Origin: Paenibacillus endoradicis | GTDB lineage: Bacteria; Bacillota; Bacilli; Paenibacillales; Paenibacillaceae | Assembly (NCBI RefSeq): GCF_024721975.1 | Contig: NZ_JANQBB010000001.1 | Coordinates: 124,001 to 188,000, forward strand | Direction of reading: 5' to 3' | DNA length: 64,000 nucleotides | Shown: positions 27,920-36,583 of the stretch, one piece after another | Numbering within the stretch: position 1 is the stretch's first letter | Layout of the letters: every line of letters begins with the position of its first letter | Translations under genes and position numbers: made by a program | The notes under the pieces: generated by a model | What the model was told of the DNA's origin: nothing | The model's input: the letters and a program-made list of their open reading frames with translations, nothing else | Database searches by the model: none

Positions 27920-29557
27920 ATGAAAACTATAAAACGAATATGGTTACTCTTAGCTTGTTCATTGTTCATTACAAGTTGTACAAATACACCTAATAATGAA
28001 GCTTCCAATGTAATAGAAGATATATATACGGATCCTATTATTTTAAGAGTTCCCTATTCTTACTCTGATATAGAATTACCTGAAGGTGATATTGGAGAAG
28101 AGAATTTCATGTCTCGCTACATACTCGAAAAAACAGGAATTATTATTCAATACAGCTGGGATGCAGGCGGTGAGGAGCAATATAATGCGAAGATAGATCT
28201 TTCCATTCGGAGTAATGATTTGCCAGATATGTTCATCGTTAATCGTAAACAATTATATTACCTAGTACAAAATGATATGATTGCAGATCTCACAGAAGTA
28301 TATGAGAAGCACAGCTCTGAACTTGTAAAGTCTATTTACGATGCAACGGATGGTAAAGCTCTTGAGGAAGCTACAATGGATCAGAAACTATATGCGTTAC
28401 CTAATGTAGGAATAGAAGCAGATGCACCTACCTATTTGTGGGTACGCCAAGATTGGTTAGACAAATTAAATCTTCCTGAGCCTAGGACACTTGCTGACAT
28501 TGAGAAGATCTCCTATGCATTTATTCATGAAGATCCAGATGAGAATGGAAAAGATGATACGTTAGGAATTCCAGTTGAAAAATCATTAGTATATCAAGAC
28601 AAAACTGGCGTATTCGGCTTAAACTCTTTTTTCTCAGCCTATCATTCTTTTCCACAAAATTGGATTGTTAACTCAGAAGGGATTCTCGTGTATGGATCCA
28701 TTCAAGAGGAAACGAAGCAAGCATTAATTCGTTTAGCAGAATGGTATGATAAAGGGATTATAGATCGTGACTTCATGATTCGGAAGGATGCTAGTATACC
28801 TGTTACGGAAAATCATATGGGCATTATGTTCGCTCCATGGTGGGCACCTATCTGGCCGTTGAATGGTTCAGTTTCTCAAGATACGAAAGCAGAGTGGAAT
28901 GTATTTGCAGTTCCATTAAGCGAACAAGGAGAATTTATTACGAAAATATCCCCAATAACCGATCGCTATCTTGTTATCCGCAAAAATTATAGTAATCCAG
29001 AAGTAGCAGTTAAACTATTGAACTTAACAACGAAACTGGAGAGACATGTAGGAGTAGACGACGAGAGTAGTGAAGCGATTCGAGTTACCGCTCAGCAACT
29101 GGGGATACAACTTCGTAATTATTTCCCGTTTGATCTACTATTAGATGATCCCGATGGTGTAACTAAGCGTTACGATACGCTTGTGCAAGCGATGAATGGT
29201 GATATAGATGTATCGACTCTTAATTCTGAACTTGCAAAACTATATGACTATGTTGTGAAAGAAACGGAGCAACCGAAGAAAGATATGGAAGCGTGGAGCA
29301 ATACTCAGGCATATTTATTAGGAGGGAAAATATCCAAGGAACCTATGGTCATGGTCGAAAGCTATAATATAGAGCATACCGAGGCTTACGAGGAGTATTG
29401 GGATACGTTAATCACACTAGAAATGGATTATTTCTTGAAAATTATAACTGGAGAATTACCTATCGATGCATTTGATCAATTCGTTGAGGAATGGCTCAGT
29501 TCTGGAGGGGTGCATGTGTTGAAGGAGGCTACGCAAGCATATGAATCTCAAAAATAA
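27920..29557 (+). CDS. accessory solute-binding-like lipoprotein
   Basis: This 545-residue protein has a lipoprotein signal (FITSC, Cys20) and a binding-protein fold like that of the SBP at 22864, but it is encoded in the regulatory transcript, 4 bases after the YesN-type gene. This placement suggests it presents ligand to the YesM-type sensor rather than to the permeases; that is inference. No glycoside hydrolase gene accompanies the cluster. Confidence 0.75.
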   Translation: MKTIKRIWLLLACSLFITSCTNTPNNEASNVIEDIYTDPIILRVPYSYSDIELPEGDIGEENFMSRYILEKTGIIIQYSWDAGGEEQYNAKIDLSIRSNDLPDMFIVNRKQLYYLVQNDMIADLTEVYEKHSSELVKSIYDATDGKALEEATMDQKLYALPNVGIEADAPTYLWVRQDWLDKLNLPEPRTLADIEKISYAFIHEDPDENGKDDTLGIPVEKSLVYQDKTGVFGLNSFFSAYHSFPQNWIVNSEGILVYGSIQEETKQALIRLAEWYDKGIIDRDFMIRKDASIPVTENHMGIMFAPWWAPIWPLNGSVSQDTKAEWNVFAVPLSEQGEFITKISPITDRYLVIRKNYSNPEVAVKLLNLTTKLERHVGVDDESSEAIRVTAQQLGIQLRNYFPFDLLLDDPDGVTKRYDTLVQAMNGDIDVSTLNSELAKLYDYVVKETEQPKKDMEAWSNTQAYLLGGKISKEPMVMVESYNIEHTEAYEEYWDTLITLEMDYFLKIITGELPIDAFDQFVEEWLSSGGVHVLKEATQAYESQK

Positions 29558-29567
29558 TATAGAGGAA

Positions 29568-29647
29568 GAGGAAGTTCAACAAGCGGACTTTGATAACGAA
29601 GTGAAATAGGAAGCTCATTCGGCATCGAATATGAAGCGAATTTGGGA
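29568..29647 (+). repeat. dispersed intergenic repeat, copy 1
   Basis: An 80-base unit starts with GAGGAAGTTCAACAAGCGGA, continues with CTTTGATAACGAAG and ends in ATGAAGCGAATTT. It is followed after 105 unrelated bases by a second copy. Together they fill the 350-base gap between the lipoprotein gene and the CheY-like gene, where I see no gene. Confidence 0.8.
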
Positions 29648-29752
29648 TGTCCGGTACTCGTGTACCAATAACGCACACTTGAGTTTCCTCCTTCCGAAAA
29701 TTTGCTCCATCTTCTCGATTCTGAAAGCCCGCTTATTAAACCTTTATTGAAA

Positions 29753-29830
29753 GAGGAAGTTCAACAAGCAGACTTTGATAACGAAGTGAAATAGGAAGCT
29801 CATTCGACATCGAATATGAAGCGAACTTGG
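29753..29830 (+). repeat. dispersed intergenic repeat, copy 2
   Basis: It is nearly identical to the copy at 29568-29647 (differences include GCGGACT to GCAGACT and GGCATC to GACATC) and ends in GAAGCGAACTTGG. A third copy lies at 34931-34999 on the other strand. Confidence 0.8.
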
Positions 29831-29908
29831 TGAATTTTTAATTATTTCAGTTATTGTTCAGTTCAATTGAATATACTTTAACAATGATTATCGAAGGATG
29901 TGTGCAAG

Positions 29909-30274
29909 ATGAAACGTGTTATGATCGTCGATGATGCTTCTTTTATGCGCTTAATTTTGAAAAACATACTTATAGATAACGGATATGAGGTCGTTGCAGA
30001 AGCCGCAAATGGGGAAGAAGCTATTCGTTTGTATGATATATATAAACCTGATATTGTAACTATGGATGTTACGATGCCTATTATGGATGGTTTAGCAGCA
30101 ACAGAAGCAATATTAGCGCAGCATCCTAATGCAAAAATAATCGTTTGTTCTGCGATGGGGCAACGAAATCTAATTATGAAGATGATTACTGCTGGTGCGA
30201 AGGACTTCATCGTGAAGCCCTTCCAAGGAGACCGCATTGTAGCAGCAATAGATCAACTATTTGATCGTGTATAG
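29909..30274 (+). CDS. CheY-like single-domain response regulator
   Basis: A 121-residue protein consisting only of a receiver domain: VDDAS near 8, phosphoacceptor Asp in TMDVTMP near 53, CSAMGQ and the conserved Lys in FIVKPF near 103. There is no output domain. It resembles CheY of Gram-positive chemotaxis, but no chemotaxis or flagellar genes are nearby. The start is ATG 29909. Confidence 0.85.
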   Translation: MKRVMIVDDASFMRLILKNILIDNGYEVVAEAANGEEAIRLYDIYKPDIVTMDVTMPIMDGLAATEAILAQHPNAKIIVCSAMGQRNLIMKMITAGAKDFIVKPFQGDRIVAAIDQLFDRV

Positions 30275-30275
30275 T

Positions 30276-30938
30276 CTAGTTGTTCCAGTCAATAGGTGAA
30301 TGACCCAATGCAATCAAATGTTCATTAATTTTGGAGAAAGGTTTACTTCCCCAAAAGCCCCGATAGGCTGCTAGTGGACTAGGATGTACAGACTCAATAA
30401 TGATGTGATGAGGAGCAATTAGCTGTTTTTTTTGTTGTGCAGGCTTACCCCACAATACGAAAATAATTGGCTCCTCTTTACTGCTTAACTTAGAAATGAT
30501 AGCATCAGTAAACAATTCCCAACCTTTATGCTGATGAGAATTTGCTTCTCCTGCTCGTACCGTAAGTACGGTATTCAATAGTAGAACACCTTGCTTTGCC
30601 CACTCCACTAATGATCCGTTCCCGGATTCGGAAATTCCTATATCACTAGATCGTTCCTTCATTATATTACGCAAAGATGGTGGCAATGGCATATGATTTC
30701 CAACGGAAAATGCTAATCCTTCAGCTTGACCTTCTCCATGATAAGGGTCTTGCCCTAATATGACTACCTTTGTTTGATCGTAATCAGTTAATTGTAGTGC
30801 ATAAAATATTTGATTGTTCGTTGGATATATTATATGCTTTTCGTATTCTAGTTCGATAAATTGTGAAAGCTGATCAAAATAGGGTTTACTGCACTCTGAT
30901 TGCAGTATTTTTCCCCAATGATTGTTAGGTAATCGCAT
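30276..30938 (-). CDS. ung: uracil-DNA glycosylase
   Basis: A 220-residue family-1 uracil-DNA glycosylase that removes uracil from DNA in base excision repair. All motifs are present: GQDPYHGEG (catalytic Asp, near 60-68), LLLNTVLTVRAG (near 120), HKGWE, and the DNA-binding loop HPSPLAAYRGFWG (near 184). It is convergent with the CheY-like gene, only one base apart. Confidence 0.95.
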   Translation of the reverse strand: MRLPNNHWGKILQSECSKPYFDQLSQFIELEYEKHIIYPTNNQIFYALQLTDYDQTKVVILGQDPYHGEGQAEGLAFSVGNHMPLPPSLRNIMKERSSDIGISESGNGSLVEWAKQGVLLLNTVLTVRAGEANSHQHKGWELFTDAIISKLSSKEEPIIFVLWGKPAQQKKQLIAPHHIIIESVHPSPLAAYRGFWGSKPFSKINEHLIALGHSPIDWNN

Positions 30939-31019
30939 AATTATTCTTCCCTTCTAATACTCTAAGGTGAACGATACTATAAGCTTATGATAGAATCAAC
31001 CCCTAGCGAGAGATGTGTG

Positions 31020-31090
31020 AATTAAGCTTCCGATGTTACTTTTTATCTGAAGGTAGCAAAATCGAGAAGCAATAAAAAGTTTAGGAGTAT
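31020..31090 (+). repeat. leader hairpin repeat, single unit
   Basis: GCTTCCGATGTTACTTTTTA and AATAAAAAGTTTAGGAG flank a short insert; the TTTTTA/TAAAAA arms can pair. As at 20836 and 22797, the repeat runs into a ribosome binding site. Confidence 0.55.
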
Positions 31091-31095
31091 GACAT

Positions 31096-31527
31096 ATGAG
31101 TCTAATTGATAAAATTAAGAGTGGTGTCTCTGAAGCAGGACACAAAGCGAAAATCGTGGTGGAAGTGAATAAACTACGAATTATTAATGTCTCGAAGCAA
31201 TCGGAAATTAACTCGCTATACAAGCAAATCGGTGAAAAGGTCTCACAATTTGTAGATCAAAATATTTCGCTAGAACCATCCTTGTTTGCAAGTGAATTAG
31301 AACAAATTGATATACTGAAATTTGAAATAGAACAAAATATACTTCAAATCCACAATCTTAACGATGAAAAGTCATGTCCTCATTGTCATCATGATAATGC
31401 TTTTGATGCTAGAGAATGTGCGCAATGTCATGCACCGTTCCCAATTCATGATATCCCCAACATCGAGATTAGCAATAATTCGGCAGAATTAATTGATCCT
31501 AATAACAAGCTAGATAAAAAGGAATAG
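31096..31527 (+). CDS. zinc-ribbon protein of unknown function
   Basis: This 143-residue protein has a helical N-terminal part (about 1-88) and a C-terminal zinc ribbon with CPHCHH and CAQCHAPF (two CxxC pairs, near 94 and 108). I do not recognise a named family. The start follows TTTAGGAG. It is 5 bases before a methyltransferase gene, so the two are probably one operon. Confidence 0.7.
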   Translation: MSLIDKIKSGVSEAGHKAKIVVEVNKLRIINVSKQSEINSLYKQIGEKVSQFVDQNISLEPSLFASELEQIDILKFEIEQNILQIHNLNDEKSCPHCHHDNAFDARECAQCHAPFPIHDIPNIEISNNSAELIDPNNKLDKKE

Positions 31528-31532
31528 ACACG

Positions 31533-32522
31533 ATGATTCAGCAACACGTATCCAATACGACAAGTGTAGCAGATTATGTATATCGGATTACTTGTCATGA
31601 GCAAGAAAGATCGTTATGTAGTATGGAAATGAGAGCGTTGTGGGGCGTTAGCTTTGATGCAGATTACTCTACGCTTCTATTACGTAGTGAAATCCAACAT
31701 CATGTCAATCGAAGTCCATTCGTCAAGTATCGGCTAGCGATATGGTGTGAAGGCTCTGATCTAGATACATTGATCGATAAAGTATCACAGCTACCTCCGG
31801 TTACCGGAAGGTATAAAGTTATTGCACTTGATGAAATGCAAGACGAACAAGTAGAGCCAATTAATTACCAAAAGCGCCGAATAATTGAACAAAGCCTTGG
31901 GAGTCAAGTGAAGGGCGAGGTAGATTTGAAGCAGCCAGAATTACTACTTGGAGTTACAAAGCTCGAACAGAGTTGGGTGTTTGGCGTGCTTGAGTATCAT
32001 GATCCCATCTGGCAACGACATAATGATAAACCACGGCATTATTCTACTGCTTTAAGTACGAAAGTTGCTCGCTCATTAGTTAATATTGCGGTGCCGACAT
32101 TGAAAGAGGACATCCATTTCTTCGATCCATGTTGTGGAATCGGTACAGTATTAATGGAAGCATGCTCACAAGGGATCCAGTCTTCAGGTGGAGATATCAA
32201 CCCACTTGCTGTCGTTGGCGCACGAGAAAATATGGCTGCATTCGATTATCATTGTGAAATACGCATTCATAATATGATAGAATTAGAAACGAAATATGAT
32301 GTGGTAATTGTCGATCTCCCCTATAATCATTGCTCTGTTCTTCCTCAGGAAGAGCGATATCGCATGCTAAAGGCATTATCTACAATAGCTAGCAGAGTGA
32401 TAATTGTATCAGTTGAGCCAATTAAACAAGAATTAGTTCAACTTGGCTATTATATCGAGGATGAAGGTTGTATCGAAAAATCGCATTTCAAACGTGATGT
32501 ATTTCTATGTACTATTTCGTGA
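31533..32522 (+). CDS. TRM11-like SAM-dependent methyltransferase
   Basis: This 329-residue protein has a variable N-terminal half and a C-terminal Rossmann methyltransferase domain. The SAM-binding motif is FDPCCGIGTVLMEA (near 201) and the catalytic motif IV is DLPYNH (near 265), a variant of the (D/N)PPY motif of N-methyltransferases acting on RNA. The family includes the tRNA guanosine methylase Trm11, but the bacterial substrate is unknown. A terminator follows. Confidence 0.75.
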   Translation: MIQQHVSNTTSVADYVYRITCHEQERSLCSMEMRALWGVSFDADYSTLLLRSEIQHHVNRSPFVKYRLAIWCEGSDLDTLIDKVSQLPPVTGRYKVIALDEMQDEQVEPINYQKRRIIEQSLGSQVKGEVDLKQPELLLGVTKLEQSWVFGVLEYHDPIWQRHNDKPRHYSTALSTKVARSLVNIAVPTLKEDIHFFDPCCGIGTVLMEACSQGIQSSGGDINPLAVVGARENMAAFDYHCEIRIHNMIELETKYDVVIVDLPYNHCSVLPQEERYRMLKALSTIASRVIIVSVEPIKQELVQLGYYIEDEGCIEKSHFKRDVFLCTIS

Positions 32523-32531
32523 TAATAAAAT

Positions 32532-32590
32532 AAAGCTGTCTTACGGATGTACGATCAGGTCAATGATCATTCATCCGTAAGACAGCTTTT
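32532..32590. terminator. bidirectional terminator
   Basis: An 18-base perfect stem AAAGCTGTCTTACGGATG / CATCCGTAAGACAGCTTT stands between the convergent methyltransferase and ykoC-like genes, with A/T runs on both sides. Confidence 0.85.
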
Positions 32591-32610
32591 ATTAGGTTTA
32601 TTAGCAAAGA

Positions 32611-33375
32611 CTAGTTAAAGGAGTATGTAATAATGATGCTAATGCTAACATAGACCAACAGAATCACATCATTGACGCTATATCTAGTTACATAATAATA
32701 AGTTCTTTTCGCCTGAAATTGCTTCGCTTCCATTGAGATCGCAATTCGATGAGCACGCCGTATACTTTGCGCAAGGAGCGGAATCAAATATAATTTCATC
32801 CTATTATAAATTGAACGAAATCCTTTACGCAATTGAACACGCCGTACGTTAAGTGCTTGTGTACGAATATTAAACTCTTCAATGATCATTGGAATTAAGC
32901 GAATGCCAGCCATAAATGCATAGACGTATTTGGCAGGTAAACGTAATTGTTGCATAAGAGAATATAGTAATAAGGTAGGTGAAGTAGTTAACAATAGGAT
33001 AAGACTAATGATTCCAAGTAGGATAGACTTACTGCCAATAAGAGCTGCTGAAGCAATGCTCTCATTGGAGATTTTCATAATTCCCCACTGCCATACAACA
33101 TCTTTACCTCTTCCGAATAACAAGAGTGTAACGGCTGATGATATAGCCGAGATCACAATTGGAATATGTAGCAAAGCTAATTTACGAAGCGGGAAACCGC
33201 TCATCGTCCATAGCAAAATACTAAAACTTATAAATAGTAAAATGTACTGCTCCGTATTACGACTGAAAAAGAGAAAGATCATCATAGTCATCAAGATAAC
33301 GAATTTGAGTGCTGGATTGACATTATGAAGCCAAGTTGACTTAGTTGGTACGAACCAATTCCAAACATTGTCCAT
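32611..33375 (-). CDS. ykoC: ECF transporter T component (YkoC type)
   Basis: The 254-residue transmembrane coupling protein of an energy-coupling-factor importer has about five membrane spans and the two ARR/ARG-like coupling motifs: MAGIRLIPMI near 170 and AQSIRRAHRIA near 215. I place the start at ATG 33375 (MDNVWNW), behind GAGGTG, 35 bases inside the end of the ATPase gene. It belongs to the ykoE-ykoD-ykoC operon under a TPP riboswitch, so it should help import the thiamine precursor HMP or thiamine. Confidence 0.85.
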   Translation of the reverse strand: MDNVWNWFVPTKSTWLHNVNPALKFVILMTMMIFLFFSRNTEQYILLFISFSILLWTMSGFPLRKLALLHIPIVISAISSAVTLLLFGRGKDVVWQWGIMKISNESIASAALIGSKSILLGIISLILLLTTSPTLLLYSLMQQLRLPAKYVYAFMAGIRLIPMIIEEFNIRTQALNVRRVQLRKGFRSIYNRMKLYLIPLLAQSIRRAHRIAISMEAKQFQAKRTYYYVTRYSVNDVILLVYVSISIIITYSFN

Positions 33376-34888
33376 TCGTGACACCTCTTTCTGCGAGTCG
33401 ATCGTTGATCGTAATCGAATGTAGACGACCATCCGTAATATGCCACTCCTCACTCGCAATAAGCGAAGCAATAACAGGGTCATGTGTAATCATAATAATA
33501 GTGATGCCCTGTGCGTTCATATGTTGAAGCTTCTCAATTATTGTAAATGTATTGGCTGCATCCTGACCAAAGGTAGGTTCATCAAGTAAAAGGATCGGAC
33601 GTTGCTCTACCATCGCAGTTAATATACTAAGTCGTCGTTTCTGTCCAACTGAACATTCAAAGGGATGTCGATCTAATGGCATATCTAATCTGAATTGGGT
33701 AAATAAGTTCTGAATCGTCTCTTTGTAATTATGATGAACTTTGTGCTCCTGCTGAGCCTTACTATTATTGTCATACGACTGAGCCACGGCCAGCTTATAG
33801 GAATGGAGCAATTCGTCATAGACCGTATCAGCGATAAATTGTAGTTCGGGACTTTGAAATACAAATGAGATTTCCTGAGGTACCGTTGCTTTTCTTGCTT
33901 TGCCTGTGCTGATCGATTGATCGTATATTTTATATTGTCCACTACTATCGATAAGACGCGCGAGAGCAAGTAGTAATGAACTTTTTCCTGCTCCATTAGC
34001 ACCTGTGATCGCAATCCATGATCCTTCAGCAATAGTTGCCCTCTCAATTTCAATGAGTTTGTGACCGCCTCGTGAACCACTGAACTGCTCAAGTTCAACA
34101 ATGACATTAGCATTTGTCTGCGCAGCAGGATAGTTAGAACTAATTTGATGTTGAGACAAATAAGTCTGCCATATATTTGGATACCAAATCCCATATTGAA
34201 GAAGTAATTGCTGCTGAGTTTGGAAGATAGAAGAGGGGGTATCATCAGCAACAATTACACCTGATTCGTTCAATATAATAACCCGATCAAACCATTCGAG
34301 TATGCCATCCACATGATGCTCAACAACAATGACAGTATGCTGCTGTAAACTATTTCGTAAGCTTTCCCAAATAAGTCGTTTCCCTTCCGGGTCTAGTAGA
34401 GCAGAAGGTTCATCAAGGAAAACGGTGTGAGGCTCTAACAATAATACAGCCGCGAGAGCAAGTCGTTGCTTCATACCTTGCGACAGCTTTCCGATCGGAG
34501 TATGGAGTGATGGTAGTTGTAGACCCACTATATCGAGTACATGATGCATTGTAGGTTCCATTAACTCACGAGCCATTTGACGATTTTCTAATACGAAAGC
34601 AAGTTCCTCATCAACATAGCTCATACAAAATTGTGTGTCTGGGTCTTGAAAAACAAAACCCCAATGTTCTGGAGTTTGAATCGATGTACATTGCATCGGA
34701 ACAGAGGAGTAGTTAGGAATAATACCACTAAGTACTTGAAGCAATGTAGATTTTCCAGAGCCACTAGGACCGAGAATAAGAATCTTTTGTCCCTCAGGGA
34801 TTTGTAAGGTGAAATCTTGGAAGATTAGTTTCTGCTCTCCACTGAATTTAAGACGTAATTGCTCCACACTGACTGCGATATTAGACAA
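33341..34888 (-). CDS. ykoD: ECF transporter double ATPase (YkoD type)
   Basis: A 515-residue protein with two fused ABC ATPase domains. The first has Walker A GPSGSGKST (near 37), signature LSQGMKQR and Walker B VFLDEP. The second has GANGAGKSS (near 287), CSVGQKRR and ILLLDEP. Both sets look functional. It powers the YkoEDC importer. The 3' end overlaps ykoC. Confidence 0.88.
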   Translation of the reverse strand: MSNIAVSVEQLRLKFSGEQKLIFQDFTLQIPEGQKILILGPSGSGKSTLLQVLSGIIPNYSSVPMQCTSIQTPEHWGFVFQDPDTQFCMSYVDEELAFVLENRQMARELMEPTMHHVLDIVGLQLPSLHTPIGKLSQGMKQRLALAAVLLLEPHTVFLDEPSALLDPEGKRLIWESLRNSLQQHTVIVVEHHVDGILEWFDRVIILNESGVIVADDTPSSIFQTQQQLLLQYGIWYPNIWQTYLSQHQISSNYPAAQTNANVIVELEQFSGSRGGHKLIEIERATIAEGSWIAITGANGAGKSSLLLALARLIDSSGQYKIYDQSISTGKARKATVPQEISFVFQSPELQFIADTVYDELLHSYKLAVAQSYDNNSKAQQEHKVHHNYKETIQNLFTQFRLDMPLDRHPFECSVGQKRRLSILTAMVEQRPILLLDEPTFGQDAANTFTIIEKLQHMNAQGITIIMITHDPVIASLIASEEWHITDGRLHSITINDRLAERGVTNGQCLELVRTN

Positions 34889-34930
34889 ACTCTACCCCTC
34901 CAAATTGGTACATGCGTACTGGATTTCCCA

Positions 34931-34999
34931 AGTTCGCTGATGTCGGATATACTTCTTAGCCATTCATCGTTATCAAAGTCCGCTTATTGAACTTCCTCT
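34931..34999 (-). repeat. dispersed intergenic repeat, copy 3
   Basis: Read on the minus strand, it starts with GAGGAAGTTCAATAAGCGGA and CTTTGATAACGATG and ends in CAGCGAACTTGG, matching the pair at 29568 and 29753. It lies in the gap between ykoE and ykoD, in the same orientation as the genes. Confidence 0.75.
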
Positions 35000-35004
35000 A
35001 AAGT

Positions 35005-35592
35005 TTACTTTTGTAACTGCTCGAACTCCTTCTGGTCTATCGGACGCACCAACGAAGTAACTTTTGTTTTCTCTAATGCAAGGACAATATAATACGCGAA
35101 AATACCTGTGAAGATAAATGCGCTAATAACTCGTAATCCATACTTTACGATTAAAGCCCAAGTTTCAAGATCTGCATAACCATAACCAAGGTCTAACATA
35201 AAACTTCCTAAGCATGAGAGAACTCCAGCAAAACCTGCAACGACTAGATTATGTTTTTTGTATCTGAAACTAGCAAATACAAGTTCTGCAGCAAGTCCTT
35301 GTACAAATCCATAGATTAATACTTCTAAGCCTGCCGATGCAAGAATTGAGGATAGTGCAGCACCAGCGATACTAGCGATAAGAGCAGCCCCAGGTTTACG
35401 TACCACTAAATATGCGAATGGACCCACCATGAACCACATACCATAGAACAGCTGACGTAAAGTAGGAAGGAGTGGCTTAATTACGTCATAAAGCGAATTC
35501 CAAAAATGCATAATAACTCCGAAAACAATTCCAATCATCATGATAACTACAACATCTGTAAGCTTTAATTTTTTCACATTGCTAACCTCCAA
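35005..35592 (-). CDS. ykoE: ECF transporter S component (YkoE type)
   Basis: A 195-residue membrane protein with about five or six spans; it is the substrate-binding subunit of the thiamine/hydroxymethylpyrimidine importer. The assignment rests on its size, its hydrophobic pattern (VVVIMMIGIVFGVIMHFWN at the start), its place as the first gene before ykoD and ykoC, and the TPP riboswitch directly upstream. The start follows GGAGG. Confidence 0.85.
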   Translation of the reverse strand: MEVSNVKKLKLTDVVVIMMIGIVFGVIMHFWNSLYDVIKPLLPTLRQLFYGMWFMVGPFAYLVVRKPGAALIASIAGAALSSILASAGLEVLIYGFVQGLAAELVFASFRYKKHNLVVAGFAGVLSCLGSFMLDLGYGYADLETWALIVKYGLRVISAFIFTGIFAYYIVLALEKTKVTSLVRPIDQKEFEQLQK

Positions 35593-35613
35593 ATAATTTA
35601 TATGGTGGAAGCA

Positions 35614-35645
35614 TAAAAAGACCGTCTGGTAATACGCAGACGGTC
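35614..35645 (-). terminator. riboswitch-controlled terminator
   Basis: On the minus strand GACCGTCTG pairs with CAGACGGTC and is followed by TTTTT, between the TPP aptamer and the ykoE start. It is the expression platform that should form when TPP is bound. Confidence 0.85.
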
Positions 35646-35663
35646 AGAAAAATTTCTTCTTGA

Positions 35664-35757
35664 ACCCCATTCTCTACGCTGGTATTATCCAGTTCAGATC
35701 AACGGTCAGTAGCGGTAACTAGCTACTATCTCAGCCTGATTCCTCAAGCACCCGGAC
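35664..35757 (-). promoter_or_regulatory. TPP riboswitch (THI element)
   Basis: The minus strand holds the conserved pieces in order: GGGTGC, GGCTGAGA, then CTGAACTGGATAATACCAGC and GTAG before GGGGT. These are the pyrimidine- and pyrophosphate-sensing arms of the thiamine pyrophosphate aptamer. A terminator follows. It controls ykoEDC, so TPP should switch the importer off. Confidence 0.93.
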
Positions 35758-35847
35758 GGTTTCATATGCAACTGTCTTATAACTTACTACAATTTGCCAT
35801 ATTATACAATAGTTTTAGAGAACAAAGTTTCCATTGAAGTAAAAAGT

Positions 35848-36420
35848 CTAAACTTTCTCGTATGTTTTCAAGCCTGGGTGAGTGAAGCTAGAAAATTGAT
35901 CAAGTAAGTCCGCAGCATCGTTAGCTACAAGATTCATCTCTTTGTACATTGGCTTCAAAAACTGTTCTTGCTGCATATGATCGAAAAATGATAAGAGATG
36001 ATCATAATAGCCATTCACATTCAATAAGCCACATGGTTTCTGATGTAAACCGATCTGACTCCAAGTAAATACTTCGAAAAACTCTTCCATCGTACCAGGT
36101 CCGCCTGGTAATGCAATAAAGCCATCGGCTAATTCGATCATCTTATGTTTACGCTCGTGCATATTGTCCACTTTAATGAGCTCGGTAAGGCCATGATGCG
36201 AAATTTCGCGTTGCTCAAGTAATGTGGGAATGACTCCAATAACTTCTCCACCTTCTTGAAGTACCGTATCAGCGACGATCCCCATAATTCCGACAGACGC
36301 TCCACCATATACTAGTGTTAGCTTTCGTCTAACTAATTCTTTACCGAGTTTTATCGCTGCATCACGATATACTTCGGATGCCCCCATACTCGAACCACAA
36401 TATACTGCAATTGTTTTCAT
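35848..36420 (-). CDS. LOG-family (TIGR00730) phosphoribohydrolase
   Basis: This 190-residue protein is a LOG-like nucleoside 5'-monophosphate phosphoribohydrolase. It has the lysine-decarboxylase-like Rossmann fold with VYCGSS at the start, VYGGASVGIMG near 36 and the signature PGGPGTMEE near 107. Family members cleave cytokinin or adenine nucleotides to free base and ribose 5-phosphate. The start is ATG 36420 behind GAGGA. It is monocistronic. Confidence 0.88.
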   Translation of the reverse strand: MKTIAVYCGSSMGASEVYRDAAIKLGKELVRRKLTLVYGGASVGIMGIVADTVLQEGGEVIGVIPTLLEQREISHHGLTELIKVDNMHERKHKMIELADGFIALPGGPGTMEEFFEVFTWSQIGLHQKPCGLLNVNGYYDHLLSFFDHMQQEQFLKPMYKEMNLVANDAADLLDQFSSFTHPGLKTYEKV

Positions 36421-36525
36421 AATAGTCCTCAATTCTAATTAATTGTGTATCTATATCTTGTGTGATTATACTACTTTTATAAGCGAATAGTCTATATATA
36501 TGTAATTATGAAGGATTTAAAAAAA

Positions 36526-36569
36526 CACCCTATAAGGTAGACTGTTAATAGTGTCTACTCTATAGGGTC
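36526..36569 (-). terminator. rho-independent terminator
   Basis: On the minus strand ACCCTATAGAGTAGAC pairs with GTCTACCTTATAGGGT (one mismatch) and is followed by TTTTTT. It ends the lipoprotein gene at 36584. Confidence 0.85.
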
Positions 36570-36583
36570 AATATCCAAATATA

